NCBI RefSeq assembly: GCF_000764205.1
Contig: NZ_JQDZ01000012.1
Span: forward strand, 62,001-126,000
DNA: 64,000 nucleotides
Direction of reading: 5' to 3'
From: Thalassotalea sp. ND16A
GTDB taxonomy: Bacteria > Pseudomonadota > Gammaproteobacteria > Enterobacterales > Alteromonadaceae
Shown here: one piece after another, positions 8,351 through 17,526 of the stretch
Position numbering within the stretch: the first letter of the stretch is position 1
How the letters are laid out: the number at the start of each line of letters is the position of its first letter
Notes under the pieces: model-generated
The model's database searches: none
What the model was told of the DNA's origin: nothing
What the model saw: the letters and a program-made list of their open reading frames with translations, nothing else
Position numbers and translations under genes: made by a program

Positions 8351-9253
8351 ATGTCGAGTGCCAGTGATTTATCTTTTTTTGCGTTAGTGGTTGAAGCAAA
8401 TTCATTTAACAAAGCGGCGAAAGTGGCCGGCATATCTACGCCGGCATTAAGCAAAAAAATCACCAAATTAGAAAGTGAGCTTGGGGTGCAACTTCTGCAT
8501 CGTACTACCCGGCGATTAAGTTTGACCGAAGCAGGAGAAATTCTTTACCAACATGCGGCAACCATTAATAAGCAAGTCAATGAGGCCATAGGTTCGGTGA
8601 GTAGTTTTAGCGAACAGTTATCCGGGACGATTAAAATTAGCGTGCCAACCATTTCAGGAGAATTGTTCTTGGCGGAATGTATTGCCCAGTTTTGTCAGCA
8701 ATACCCTGACATTAATGTCGAAGTTCGGCTGGAAAATGAATTTGTTGATTTAGTTAAAGAAGGCCTGGATCTGGTCGTGCGCACGGGAATTTTGGAAGAT
8801 TCGAGTTTAATCGCAAAACCGTTAATTGAGTCGCATTGGATCGTTTGCTGCGCACCTAAATACATTGAACAGCATGGCCAGCCTGACAGTATCGAAGATT
8901 TAGTTAAGCACAATTGTTTAGCCTATACCTATCAAGCTAAAGGCGCTACTGACTGGCGTTTTACTCATAACGGTAACCCTGAAAGTGTAAAAATATCAGG
9001 GTCTTTTGCCACCAATAATTCTCAAGCACTGCGTAAAGCCGCGTTGGCTGGCTATGGCATTGTTTATGTGCCAAGGTGCAGCGTGTATGAGGATCTTGAA
9101 AAAGGTGATTTGCGGGAAATCTTAACGGCTTATCAAGCACGATCGCTTGGCGTATATGCGGTGTATCCCTATACCCGCTATCTGCCTAATAAAATTCGTT
9201 TGCTGATTGAGCATATCAAACAAGGTTATCAACAACGTCAGCACTATTTTTGA
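8351..9253 (+). CDS. LysR-family transcriptional regulator, probably of lutABC
   Basis: About 300 residues from ATG 8351 (MSSASDLSFFALVVEAN). The N-terminal winged helix-turn-helix includes SFNKAAKVAGISTPALSKKI, followed by a LysR substrate-binding domain (about residues 90-295). An upstream in-frame start at 8297 would add 18 hydrophobic residues that LysR proteins do not carry, so 8351 is preferred. Divergent placement beside lutABC suggests it controls that operon. The effector is unknown. Confidence 0.85.
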   Translation: MSSASDLSFFALVVEANSFNKAAKVAGISTPALSKKITKLESELGVQLLHRTTRRLSLTEAGEILYQHAATINKQVNEAIGSVSSFSEQLSGTIKISVPTISGELFLAECIAQFCQQYPDINVEVRLENEFVDLVKEGLDLVVRTGILEDSSLIAKPLIESHWIVCCAPKYIEQHGQPDSIEDLVKHNCLAYTYQAKGATDWRFTHNGNPESVKISGSFATNNSQALRKAALAGYGIVYVPRCSVYEDLEKGDLREILTAYQARSLGVYAVYPYTRYLPNKIRLLIEHIKQGYQQRQHYF

Positions 9254-9557
9254 TGCTTGTGCTCTGTGTTACCTGACGTAAAATAGTGAATATTTAAATT
9301 TTGATATTCGTGTCCTAGTGAAGATTATGACGTAACTGGAAATAGTAAATTAATTTTTCCTGCCTATATAAATGAGGTAATTGACGCTATATTGACTCAC
9401 ATCACTTTGATTAATTAATATTAATCAGTATTTTAATTTTATGGCAAGCTGTCATGGTTTGAACAATACTGATTGGTGGACTATATGAATATTAAGTGAA
9501 AAGCCTCCTCAAATTTTATGAGCACAGTGAGCTTCGCTCCTTACTAGATTAGAGACC
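9254..9557. promoter_or_regulatory. Intergenic region upstream of the cache histidine kinase, with AT-rich palindrome
   Basis: A 304-base region with no gene. It holds a dyad TGATTAAT (9408-9415), TAAT, ATTAATCA (9420-9427) with exactly complementary 8-base arms. This could be an operator for the downstream two-component genes or another regulator. I see no other strong signal. Confidence 0.35.
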
Positions 9558-10970
9558 ATGAATATCAATCACAGATTCTATCTTTTTACCATTCTACCTT
9601 TAGTGATTGCCACCGTTGCGGTGTTAATTGTTACCCAAGTACAGTTTAAGTCACTATCCGATCAAGTGGCACTAACTTACCGTACAGATGTGATTGAGCA
9701 CCGCCGGGACGAACTCAAAAATTACGTAAAAATAGCCAAAGGGGCAGTCGATCACCTTTATCAAGGCAAAACCTTATCGACCGCTGAGTATCAAGCGCGA
9801 GTGAAGCAGGTGTTGTCTAATATGCGTTTTGGTGAAGATGGCTATTTTTATGCCTATGATTATCAGGGCACTAATTTAGTATTGCCCGGCCAGGAGTGGC
9901 GTATTGGCACCAATATGTATGACTTGGAAGACATCAATGGCGTAAAAATAATTCAGGGCTTGATAAATAATGGCCAACAGGGAGGTGGTTATCTTAATTA
10001 CGTGTTTAATCAGCCGTCGAAACAAGGTGCCGTTTCTAAAAAACTGGCTTACTCAGAAGATCTTGATAAATGGCAATGGATAATCGGCACCGGTGTATAT
10101 ATCGATGATATTGATGAGCAAACGTCGCTATTAAATGATGCCATAACCGCACACATCAATGATAGCTCGGTGATCACCTTATTAATTGGTTTATTGGCCA
10201 TTATTTCAGTGTTTGTTACCGGCTTGTTTTTACAATTCAGTGAAAGACGACTGGCCAATAAAAAATTAAGAGCATTGAATGAGCGTATTTTTCAAACGCA
10301 AGAAGAAGAATGTAAGCGTTTTTCCAGAGAGCTGCATGATGGCGTGAGTCAAACGGTTGCCGCGGCAAGGTTTTCACTAGAAACCGCGCAGTTAAAACAA
10401 CAAAATGATGATCGTGCCGATGAGGACATAGATCACGCCATGGACTTGATCCGCAAGATCATGGTCGACATTCGCAGTATTTCTCACCAATTACACCCAA
10501 GTATTCTCGAAGATTATGGTTTAGGTGCCGCCCTAGATGATTTAGGTCAAGAGTTTACCAAACGAACCGGTATTAGGGTTGAAGTGCAGCGCTTGAAGGT
10601 GCGTAATATTTTAACGACTGAGATCAAAACCGCTTTATATCGAATCGCTCAGGAAGCAATGACCAATATTGAACGCCATTCGAATGCCAGCCTGGTATCT
10701 ATTTCATTAAAATTAATCAAAGACTGGCTGGTACTTGAGATCACCGATGATGGTCAGGGCTTTGATTTTGCAAGCGTTAAAAAATCGAACAAATGTTATG
10801 AAGGGATTGGCTTAAGGAATATTAAAGAGCGATTGCAATTCTATGACGGTAGGTTAGAAGTTACTTCCCGCCAGGGGAAAACCAGCATTATTGCTCGCAT
10901 ACCGCAGAGTCGATTACGTTATAATGCCGATATTGAAAATACCGATATCGACAAACCGATGAATAAATAA
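9558..10970 (+). CDS. Cache-domain sensor histidine kinase (NarX/DegS type)
   Basis: A protein of 470 residues. TM1 is at about 8-27, a periplasmic single-cache sensor at about 30-195 (GEDGYFYAYDYQGTNLVLPG is typical), and TM2 at about 205-226. A HisKA_3 dimerisation domain follows with the phospho-acceptor H260 in FSRELHDGVSQ, then an HATPase domain with DDGQGFDF and a GIGLRNIKERL box. It lies 9 bases upstream of its response regulator. Cache sensors of this type often sense small organic acids. The TRAP transporter beyond the IS is a possible target, inferred from position only. Confidence 0.9.
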   Translation: MNINHRFYLFTILPLVIATVAVLIVTQVQFKSLSDQVALTYRTDVIEHRRDELKNYVKIAKGAVDHLYQGKTLSTAEYQARVKQVLSNMRFGEDGYFYAYDYQGTNLVLPGQEWRIGTNMYDLEDINGVKIIQGLINNGQQGGGYLNYVFNQPSKQGAVSKKLAYSEDLDKWQWIIGTGVYIDDIDEQTSLLNDAITAHINDSSVITLLIGLLAIISVFVTGLFLQFSERRLANKKLRALNERIFQTQEEECKRFSRELHDGVSQTVAAARFSLETAQLKQQNDDRADEDIDHAMDLIRKIMVDIRSISHQLHPSILEDYGLGAALDDLGQEFTKRTGIRVEVQRLKVRNILTTEIKTALYRIAQEAMTNIERHSNASLVSISLKLIKDWLVLEITDDGQGFDFASVKKSNKCYEGIGLRNIKERLQFYDGRLEVTSRQGKTSIIARIPQSRLRYNADIENTDIDKPMNK

Positions 10971-10979
10971 GGCAACAAG

Positions 10980-11600
10980 ATGATAAGAGTGTTATTAGTT
11001 GACGATCATCCTTTATTTCGTGAGGGACTGAAATATCGGTTAAATTTAGATGCCGATATTGAAGTGGTGAACGAAGCCGAAAATGGCAAACAAGCCTTGG
11101 AGTTATTGCAAAATACGGAATTTGATTTGGTGTTAATGGACATTAATATGCCAGAAATGGATGGTATGTATGTGCTCGAACTGATCAAAGAGCAAGAGCT
11201 TAGCTGTAAAGTACTGATGCTGAGTATGCACGATAACAAGGAGTATATTTTAACCGCCATGCGCCATGGTGCTAACGGTTATGTGTTAAAAGACGTACCA
11301 GGCAATGAGCTCATTGCTGCCATCAAAAAGGTTGCCAGCGGCAAATCCTACTTTAGTGCAGAAGTGACCGAAATATTATCTCAGGAGTTAGCCGGTGAAC
11401 AACGAGGCATCGTGACTCGACGTGAACAATTGGTTTTGCGTTTGGTTTCACATGGGATGAATAATAAACGTATTGCCCAGGAACTTAATGTTAGTGTCCG
11501 TACCGTAGAGACGCATAAGCGTAACATAAAGCAGAAACTTAATATTGAATCGACTGCCGGGTTAATTCGTTACGCCATCGATTACGGCCTGGACAGATAA
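10980..11600 (+). CDS. NarL/LuxR-family response regulator
   Basis: A protein of 206 residues. The receiver domain has D8, D9 and the phosphorylation site D54 (LMDINMPEMDG), with the conserved Lys in YVLKDVPG. The C-terminal LuxR helix-turn-helix includes MNNKRIAQELNVSVRTVETH. It pairs with the kinase just upstream. The gene ends 24 bases before the left end of an inserted IS, so its natural 3' flank has been displaced. Confidence 0.93.
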   Translation: MIRVLLVDDHPLFREGLKYRLNLDADIEVVNEAENGKQALELLQNTEFDLVLMDINMPEMDGMYVLELIKEQELSCKVLMLSMHDNKEYILTAMRHGANGYVLKDVPGNELIAAIKKVASGKSYFSAEVTEILSQELAGEQRGIVTRREQLVLRLVSHGMNNKRIAQELNVSVRTVETHKRNIKQKLNIESTAGLIRYAIDYGLDR

Positions 11601-11643
11601 AACGGTTGAATCAATAACAGCAAAGGGGAGCATAATTGCTTAG

Positions 11644-11675
11644 CGCCACTCGTTTAAGAGCGAGTGGCGTTTTTT
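11644..11675 (+). terminator. Terminator just inside the IS left end
   Basis: CGCCACTCG (11644-11652) pairs perfectly with CGAGTGGCG (11661-11669), followed by six T on the plus strand. It would stop transcripts entering from the upstream response regulator gene. The stem overlaps the last codons of the transposase. Confidence 0.8.
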
Positions 11676-12985
11676 CTTTTATAGCGATTAGGATATTTCT
11701 GAGTCTTTGCTAATACGGCTCTGGGGTATGGTTTTCGTTTTCTTTTCTTTGGCAATATGAGCCGCTTGCCATTTTCTCTTAGGTCTTTAAGTTTTTTAGG
11801 GATAGTCCCAGGGCTTCGCCCTGAACACCAGAGAAATTCATCCTGAATAAGATACAAGGCATTAATGAAACTTATCCTCAATGGCTCTACATCATGCTCT
11901 TTAGCCATTGCTGCTATTTCTAACCTAACGATATTGTAAGACGTTAGTATTCCCCATAACTCCTGATATATACCGTCACTTTTTAAACTTCTCAATATCG
12001 GTTTGTTTGATAATTGAAATTGTTTTAATTCACCATAGCTCCTCTCTATTTCCCAGCGCTGCCAATACACGTTTAATAAATCTTCAATAGGGTATTTTTC
12101 TTGACACAAGCATGATGTGATAAACCCTTTTATCTCACCTTTAGGCGATGGAATAAGAATTAATCGAGCGCGCCATGTATCTCCTAAGTAAGGGGCTTGT
12201 TTCTTTGCCTGAGGTGACACTGGCATGTCAATGATATGGTCATATTCACTATATGAGTCGATAATTTCATAGCGCATTTTGCTTTTTATTGGTGTTAGCC
12301 AATGAGTATTTTCACTTGCTCCTTGCCAAGCAGTAAAAAGCTCTGCAGAAAAGAAACCACGGTCAAACAAGGTTAATGAATTTTCTGGTGCAGAGCTGAC
12401 TAACTGTTGGGCATAATGAATTTCACTATTCGTTACAGGGCCAAATGCCGCATCAGAGATTAAATGTGTTCGCGTAGACATTAATGTTACGGCGAGAACA
12501 GAGGGGAAATTCGCTGTACTTTGAGCATAACCAAAGTGTTGATTACTTGGTGTATCTTGAGTTTTAAACTGAGTACCATCAACACTTAATAACTTTAAAC
12601 CACATACGTCATCGAAATCCTGTGACTTATCCCACTGCGAAGCAGTGAGTTTAAATAGATATTTCATAGGCTCAGAGCCTAGTTTTTCTTTTCCTTTTAT
12701 AATGCTACTTGTTGCTAATGGTGGTAGGTCACCATTAGCATCAGGAAAAGCCAACTCTAATTTATCACACACTTCTGGTATGGAACGATTTCGCAGTAAA
12801 CCAATCCCTAATACGAGCCAAACCGCTTGCTCTGCTGGGAATCTGCGTTTACGAACAGATGCTCGCCCTGTTTGTTGAACAGCTTCTTCTACCCACTCTA
12901 AAGGTATATGTTTTGTAAATGCATCAATATCGTGTTCTTGGCAGAACTCAGAGGTAATGTGTAATTCTTTTAAAAATTCAGACAT
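11654..12985 (-). CDS. IS4-family DDE transposase
   Basis: About 443 residues from ATG 12985 (MSEFLKELHI); a TTG at 13000 would extend it but lies inside a hairpin stem. Catalytic residues are visible: D136 in SVDGTQFK, D208 in LFDRGFF, and the IS4-family Y-(2)-R-(3)-E-(6)-K signature as YWQRWEIERSYGELK (E314). The N-terminal domain (FPAEQAVWLVLGIGLLRNRS) matches the usual IS4 N-terminal region. The frame is intact, so the element may still be active. The C-terminus is rich in Lys and Arg. Confidence 0.93.
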   Translation of the reverse strand: MSEFLKELHITSEFCQEHDIDAFTKHIPLEWVEEAVQQTGRASVRKRRFPAEQAVWLVLGIGLLRNRSIPEVCDKLELAFPDANGDLPPLATSSIIKGKEKLGSEPMKYLFKLTASQWDKSQDFDDVCGLKLLSVDGTQFKTQDTPSNQHFGYAQSTANFPSVLAVTLMSTRTHLISDAAFGPVTNSEIHYAQQLVSSAPENSLTLFDRGFFSAELFTAWQGASENTHWLTPIKSKMRYEIIDSYSEYDHIIDMPVSPQAKKQAPYLGDTWRARLILIPSPKGEIKGFITSCLCQEKYPIEDLLNVYWQRWEIERSYGELKQFQLSNKPILRSLKSDGIYQELWGILTSYNIVRLEIAAMAKEHDVEPLRISFINALYLIQDEFLWCSGRSPGTIPKKLKDLRENGKRLILPKKRKRKPYPRAVLAKTQKYPNRYKRKNATRS

Positions 12986-12988
12986 AAA

Positions 12989-13018
12989 AATAGGCCACAA
13001 CTAACGTTGTGGCCTATT
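12989..13018 (-). terminator. Hairpin directly upstream of the transposase start
   Basis: A 13-bp perfect stem (12989-13001 with 13006-13018, loop TAAC). Read on the minus strand it ends in TTTTT and then the ATG at 12985. It can end transcripts that enter from the dctM side, or hide the start codon of the transposase in such transcripts. Confidence 0.7.
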
Positions 13019-13105
13019 ATGAGGCCTCTGAAAGATCGTTCAACTAGCTAAAACGATCAGCATTAAGCATAATTGCTCCCCTTTTTATGAGTTAGTTAAT
13101 GGAGT

Positions 13106-14494
13106 TTAATCTCCGTAAATTTTTGACGGTAACCATAAGGCAATTTCCGGATAGATTATCAATATCGTTAACCCCAGCAATTGTAAAAGTATGAATGGTA
13201 TTACGCCTTTATAGATATCGGTTAGCTTAATGTCTGGCGGGCAAACCCCTTTTAAATAAAACAAGGCAAAACCTACCGGAGGGGTTAAAAATGACGTTTG
13301 CAATGTGAGCGCAATTAACATTACAAACCACACCAGAACAGGCTGGTCCAGTACCCCATAGCCGTCAACATTAAAATCAAGCCCAGCGATAACTGGCGCC
13401 AGCAATGGCAATACAATAAGAGTGATCTCTATCCAGTCCAGTAAAAAACCTAGTAGAAAAACGATGACTAAAATAGCGATTAACACACCATAGTCGCCAA
13501 AAGGCAAACTGGTTAAGGTTTGTGATATAAGCTCATCACCGCCAAGCTCACGTAGTACAAATGAAAACACAGTGGCGCCAATGAAAATGGCAAAAATATA
13601 GGCAGTAGTTTTATAAGATGACATTAACACACCGTGGAAAACTTTAAAATTCAGTTTTTTATTCCAGGCAGCAAGCATGGTTGCGCCTAGCGCGCCAATA
13701 CCACTGGCTTCGGTGGGAGTCGCCACGCCGGCAAATATCGAGCCTAATACGGCAAAAATTAGCAACATTGGCGGTATAATTGCCCGTAATACCTCTCTAA
13801 TGACCGGCCAGGTCAGTGGTCTGCGATCTTCTGGCAATGGCGCAACACCAGGTTTGAAATACGCGTTAGCCAGAATATAAATAAGATACACAGCACCAAG
13901 CATTAACCCCGGAAATACTGCTGCGGTAAATAAATCACCTACCGATAACGCCAGTTGGTCGGCCATGATCACTAGCATAATGCTTGGCGGAATTAATATC
14001 CCCAAACAGCCGGCACTACAGATAATACCGGTAGCAAATGTTTTCGAATAATTTTGTCGCATCATTGCCGGTAGTGACATTAATCCTAATAACACTACCG
14101 ATGCACCAATAATACCGGTTGATGCCGCCAAAATAATGCCAATTAATGTGACGGTAATGCCTAAACCGCCACGAACTCGACCGAACAACTCTTGCATTGC
14201 CATCATCATTTTTTCAGCAACACCGGATTTATCCAGCATCAAGCCCATATAAATGAACATCGGCAGGGCCACCAGCACCCAGTTTTCCATCAATGAAAAA
14301 ATTCGCGATACCACTAAGCCCATCACATTTAAATCGAGACCGGTAAAAGTCTCCATGTAAATATCAGAGAAATAACCGATAACGCCAAACAATACCCCGA
14401 TACCGCCAAGTACATAGGCGATAGGGATGCCGGTAAAAAGAAAGCCAATAAAAGAGATAAACATGGCAATCACTAAAATTTCATTGAATTCCAT
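13106..14494 (-). CDS. dctM: TRAP transporter large permease DctM
   Basis: A protein of 462 residues, very hydrophobic throughout with about 12 membrane segments. It carries family features such as GIGVLFGVIGYFS, SAGCLGILIPPSIMLV and LLDWIEITLIVLPLLAP. DctM is the ion-coupled channel subunit of tripartite periplasmic transporters in the inner membrane. The dctQ stop is 2 bases upstream. Its 3' flank carries the IS. Confidence 0.94.
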   Translation of the reverse strand: MEFNEILVIAMFISFIGFLFTGIPIAYVLGGIGVLFGVIGYFSDIYMETFTGLDLNVMGLVVSRIFSLMENWVLVALPMFIYMGLMLDKSGVAEKMMMAMQELFGRVRGGLGITVTLIGIILAASTGIIGASVVLLGLMSLPAMMRQNYSKTFATGIICSAGCLGILIPPSIMLVIMADQLALSVGDLFTAAVFPGLMLGAVYLIYILANAYFKPGVAPLPEDRRPLTWPVIREVLRAIIPPMLLIFAVLGSIFAGVATPTEASGIGALGATMLAAWNKKLNFKVFHGVLMSSYKTTAYIFAIFIGATVFSFVLRELGGDELISQTLTSLPFGDYGVLIAILVIVFLLGFLLDWIEITLIVLPLLAPVIAGLDFNVDGYGVLDQPVLVWFVMLIALTLQTSFLTPPVGFALFYLKGVCPPDIKLTDIYKGVIPFILLQLLGLTILIIYPEIALWLPSKIYGD

Positions 14495-14496
14495 GA

Positions 14497-15045
14497 CTAC
14501 GCCTCCGGTTGATAAAGAGAAATGATGTTTCTGAATAAACGTGCCAAAACAGCGAGCGCCAGCATTAAGAAACTTACGGGAATTACCGCTTTAATGATCC
14601 AGCGATAAGGCAAGCCCAGTGGTGATACAGAAGATTCGTTAAGTTGATAAGCGGTGGCGACATAATCCCAACTGTTGAAAATAACCACAAAAATCATCGG
14701 AAAAACAAAGGCGATAGCACCGAAAATTTCCCATTTGATCACGGTTTTAGGTTTCAACATTGCCGCTACCACATCCACTCGAACTTGTGAGTTGGTTATT
14801 TCGGCATGAGACAGACCAAACATTATGCCTATCGCATAGAGGTGCCATTGGATCTCTTCAAATAAAATCAGGCCATTATTAAAGCCATAGCGCATGATCA
14901 CGTTAATGACGATCACCGCCATTAATAACGCCGAAGACCAACAACAAATAGCGGAAACGGCTTTAATGATACGTTCCAGAGTGTCAGATGTTTTTAACAA
15001 ACATACTGTTAAACTGCTCGCTTGGCTGGGAGGTTGCTTAGACAT
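14497..15045 (-). CDS. dctQ: TRAP transporter small permease DctQ
   Basis: About 182 residues from ATG 15045 (MSKQPPSQASS), chosen because GAGGA lies 7 bases before it; an upstream in-frame start at 15081 lacks this. There are four predicted membrane segments (around CCWSSALLMAVIVINVIMRY, HLYAIGIMFGLSHAE, IFGAIAFVFPMIFVVIF and the C-terminal hydrophobic stretch). It pairs with DctM. A terminator-like hairpin precedes it after dctP. Confidence 0.9.
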   Translation of the reverse strand: MSKQPPSQASSLTVCLLKTSDTLERIIKAVSAICCWSSALLMAVIVINVIMRYGFNNGLILFEEIQWHLYAIGIMFGLSHAEITNSQVRVDVVAAMLKPKTVIKWEIFGAIAFVFPMIFVVIFNSWDYVATAYQLNESSVSPLGLPYRWIIKAVIPVSFLMLALAVLARLFRNIISLYQPEA

Positions 15046-15062
15046 AAGTTGTTCCTCGTGTG

Positions 15063-15092
15063 AAAAAAAGGCCTGAAGCAATTGCTTCAGGC
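15063..15092 (-). terminator. Intercistronic terminator between dctP and dctQM
   Basis: The 22-base perfect palindrome at 15071-15092 (arms GCCTGAAGC and GCTTCAGGC around AATT) is followed on the minus strand by C and seven T (15069-15063). It lies between dctP and dctQ, which are transcribed in this direction. Partial termination here would give more binding protein than permease. Confidence 0.8.
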
Positions 15093-15114
15093 AAAAGGGT
15101 TGGGGACCCCGGTG

Positions 15115-16179
15115 TTACAAACTTGGTTTAGGGCGAGGTAAAAACGCGTTTGCTTCCCATAAATCGTAATCTTTACGGAATGCTTCTAAATCTTGATAAA
15201 TTTTATTGAATTCAGGATCTTTCGCTGACTCTTCAGCAACGACTTGTTGCCATTGGCTTTTAAACGTTGCCAACATTTCAGCAGACCAATATTTATTAAT
15301 TACGCCGCTAGCGACATTCTCTTTCATTACTGGTGCTTGAATCGCTTCACCATAAGCGAGCGCATCAAGGGTTGCTGATTTACAAATATGCTCAACTACC
15401 GATTGTTGCTGTTCACTCATTTTGTGCCACACATCCTTATTGATGATCAGTTCCATCATCGTCGCTTGCTGGTGCCAGCCAGGGAAGTAGTTGTATTTTA
15501 ATAGCTTTTTTAAACCTATTCGTTTATCAACCACCGGCATAGAAAATTCGGTGGCATCAATAGCGCCTTTTTCTAATGCCGGAAAGATTTCACCACCGGG
15601 TAAGCCAACGGTACTCACTCCCATCTTTTCCATGACCAAAGCACCCAAGCCAAAGAAACGCATTTTTAAGCCTTTTAAATCGTCAGCCGAATTAATTTCT
15701 TTATTAAACCAGCCCGAGGTTTCTGGCGGTAACATGCCGCAAATTTGCACTTTAATGTTTAAATTTTTACTGTCGTAAAGCTCTTGATGTAATTTGTTGC
15801 CATTGCCTTGATAGAACCAGGCTAAATACTCTGGGGCTTCAGGACCAAAAGGAATGGCTGAGAACAAGCGAGCGGCTGGGATTTTTCCTCCCCAGTTGCC
15901 GGCAGTCGCAAATCCGGCTTGTACTTTACCAGTAGCGACGGCGTCCAAGATTTCCTTTGGATTTATCAGTTTGTTGGGCTCATAAATTTTCATTTTTATG
16001 CTGTTGCCACTTAATTTGCCAATATTATCCGACACATACTTAATAGGTGAGCCTAAACCGGGTAGTACTGAATTGTAATAAATTGGCGTTTTTAACAGTA
16101 CGCGTTTTTCTGCTAGTGCCGCCCCTGAAAATAGACTTAATGCTAGTGCGCTGATGACAAATGTTTTTACTGTTTTCAT
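15115..16179 (-). CDS. dctP: TRAP transporter periplasmic solute-binding protein DctP
   Basis: About 354 residues from ATG 16179 (MKTVKTFVISALALSLFSGA), with a clear signal peptide cut near ALAEKR and the ribosome-binding site TTTGAGGAAA upstream. A longer in-frame start at 16305 would run back into the porin gene and hide the signal peptide. The DctP family pattern is visible (GLKMRFFGLGALVMEKMG, LPGGEIFPALEKGAIDATEF). It binds a carboxylate-type substrate in the periplasm; the exact ligand cannot be told. The order is porin-dctP-dctQ-dctM. Confidence 0.92.
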   Translation of the reverse strand: MKTVKTFVISALALSLFSGAALAEKRVLLKTPIYYNSVLPGLGSPIKYVSDNIGKLSGNSIKMKIYEPNKLINPKEILDAVATGKVQAGFATAGNWGGKIPAARLFSAIPFGPEAPEYLAWFYQGNGNKLHQELYDSKNLNIKVQICGMLPPETSGWFNKEINSADDLKGLKMRFFGLGALVMEKMGVSTVGLPGGEIFPALEKGAIDATEFSMPVVDKRIGLKKLLKYNYFPGWHQQATMMELIINKDVWHKMSEQQQSVVEHICKSATLDALAYGEAIQAPVMKENVASGVINKYWSAEMLATFKSQWQQVVAEESAKDPEFNKIYQDLEAFRKDYDLWEANAFLPRPKPSL

Positions 16180-16237
16180 AATGTTTTCCTCAAAACGAGA
16201 CGCTATAGTTACGCCTCTACAATTGATTGAATAGGAG

Positions 16238-17281
16238 TTAAAGAACGTACTTAGCGGATAACTGGATATAATCAGAATCGCCATCTTCGGTTTTGTAGTT
16301 ACCAATTTCAGCGCCGATACTGAGTTGTTTGCTCAGGCTTTTGATCAGGTTTAACCCCCAATGCTTTCTATCGGCATCGAGCTCATCAATTTTCACCGCA
16401 CCGTAGTAAAGACTAGAACGCCATGTATCATTCCATAAATGCCGATAGGCTAAGGTATAGGCTTGAGTTTCATGAATATCGCCATCATCGGCTAAATCGT
16501 GGATGTTGGCACCAGGGCTCACATAACGACCAGAGCGGCCTCCGTTGTATGAAAATCGAATATCATCCTCACCAAACGCCTTGATGCGACCATGGATGTT
16601 ATAAGCAAACTGGCTGCCATCTGCTGCTAATGGGTCGCCTCCATCATCTAAAGTGCGCATTAAACCGGCCAATGCTACTTGTCCCCAGTCGCCTTTAAAG
16701 GTATAACGGGCGACAACATCGGGAACGGATTGGCTTTTGCCTGATTGGGTCGAAGGGTTTTCAAGGGCAAGTTCAAGACCGTTATTAGTGTAGCGAACTT
16801 GCGTTTGGCGAATGAAGGTTTGCCCTACGTGGGCGCCACCAAAATCTAGCGCATCGGCAATGGAGACTAACGGCATGAATGTTGACCATGTTTGACCCAC
16901 TTTCCAGTTGCCGTATTGGGCGTAAGCATGCCTTAAACGCAGGGAATGACCACCGGTTACCGTTTCACTCGCACCGGTTGGTTGTTGATCATCATAAAAA
17001 TCCCACTCGAGTACGGCGGTAACATCTGAATGCTGGTATTTAATATTAAAGCGTGATTCCCTGACGCTAAAACGAGTTTCATTGGTATCTGGCTTATAAG
17101 CATTGTTACCAATCCAGAAATCACGGTAAGCAATATCACCATTAACATTTCTTAAGTCTGCTTTGAAATATCCGCCGAAACTGAGCTTTTGCTTTTCGTT
17201 GATATTGATTTCATAGCTAGCCAATGCTGTTGTACTGGCTAAAGCCGCACATACGGCAGTCGAACAGATTAATTTATTCAT
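16238..17281 (-). CDS. DcaP-like trimeric outer-membrane porin
   Basis: A protein of 347 residues with signal peptide MNKLICSTAVCAALASTTALAS. Alternating beta-strand pattern throughout; KLSFGGYFKADL, SRFNIKYQH and KVGQTWSTFM are typical of DcaP-like porins, and the last residues (SAKYVL) suit an outer-membrane barrel. DcaP proteins pass dicarboxylates and other acids. The gene heads the TRAP operon, 58 bases before dctP, which suggests a combined outer- and inner-membrane uptake route. Confidence 0.85.
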   Translation of the reverse strand: MNKLICSTAVCAALASTTALASYEININEKQKLSFGGYFKADLRNVNGDIAYRDFWIGNNAYKPDTNETRFSVRESRFNIKYQHSDVTAVLEWDFYDDQQPTGASETVTGGHSLRLRHAYAQYGNWKVGQTWSTFMPLVSIADALDFGGAHVGQTFIRQTQVRYTNNGLELALENPSTQSGKSQSVPDVVARYTFKGDWGQVALAGLMRTLDDGGDPLAADGSQFAYNIHGRIKAFGEDDIRFSYNGGRSGRYVSPGANIHDLADDGDIHETQAYTLAYRHLWNDTWRSSLYYGAVKIDELDADRKHWGLNLIKSLSKQLSIGAEIGNYKTEDGDSDYIQLSAKYVL

Positions 17282-17526
17282 TGTCTTACCTTCTTATCAA
17301 TTGAAGGCTTTGCGTTAATGAGGTATTCGATTAAACAAGATAATTGAATAACTCATCTGTATATGTTGCAAAACCTTTTTACTGGGTGTGGATAAACAAT
17401 AAATAAACTGAGAAAAGGAAGATATCCGTGTAAATGCGTATTTTAACTAAGGGTTTACACTTAGATAACTATTGTTAATGAGCGGTTGCGTTGAGGTTGA
17501 GGTGTAGGGTAAGCGACTATATCTGC

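Larger units (their letters stand above)
11625..13081. mobile_element. Complete IS4-family insertion sequence (~1457 bp)
   Basis: The ends are inverted: GGGGAGCATAATTGCTTA at 11625-11642 and TAAGCATAATTGCTCCCC at 13064-13081. The 18-base repeats differ only in the central TAATT/ATTAT block. One intact transposase lies between them on the minus strand. The element fills what was a short gap between the convergent response regulator and dctM genes, 24 bases from each stop codon. I see no clear target-site duplication. Strong hairpins lie just inside both ends. Confidence 0.9.

Noticed and set aside
13000-13000. TTG start for the transposase at 13000
   Set aside because: It lies in a 13-bp hairpin stem, and the ATG at 12985 gives the more usual N-terminus.
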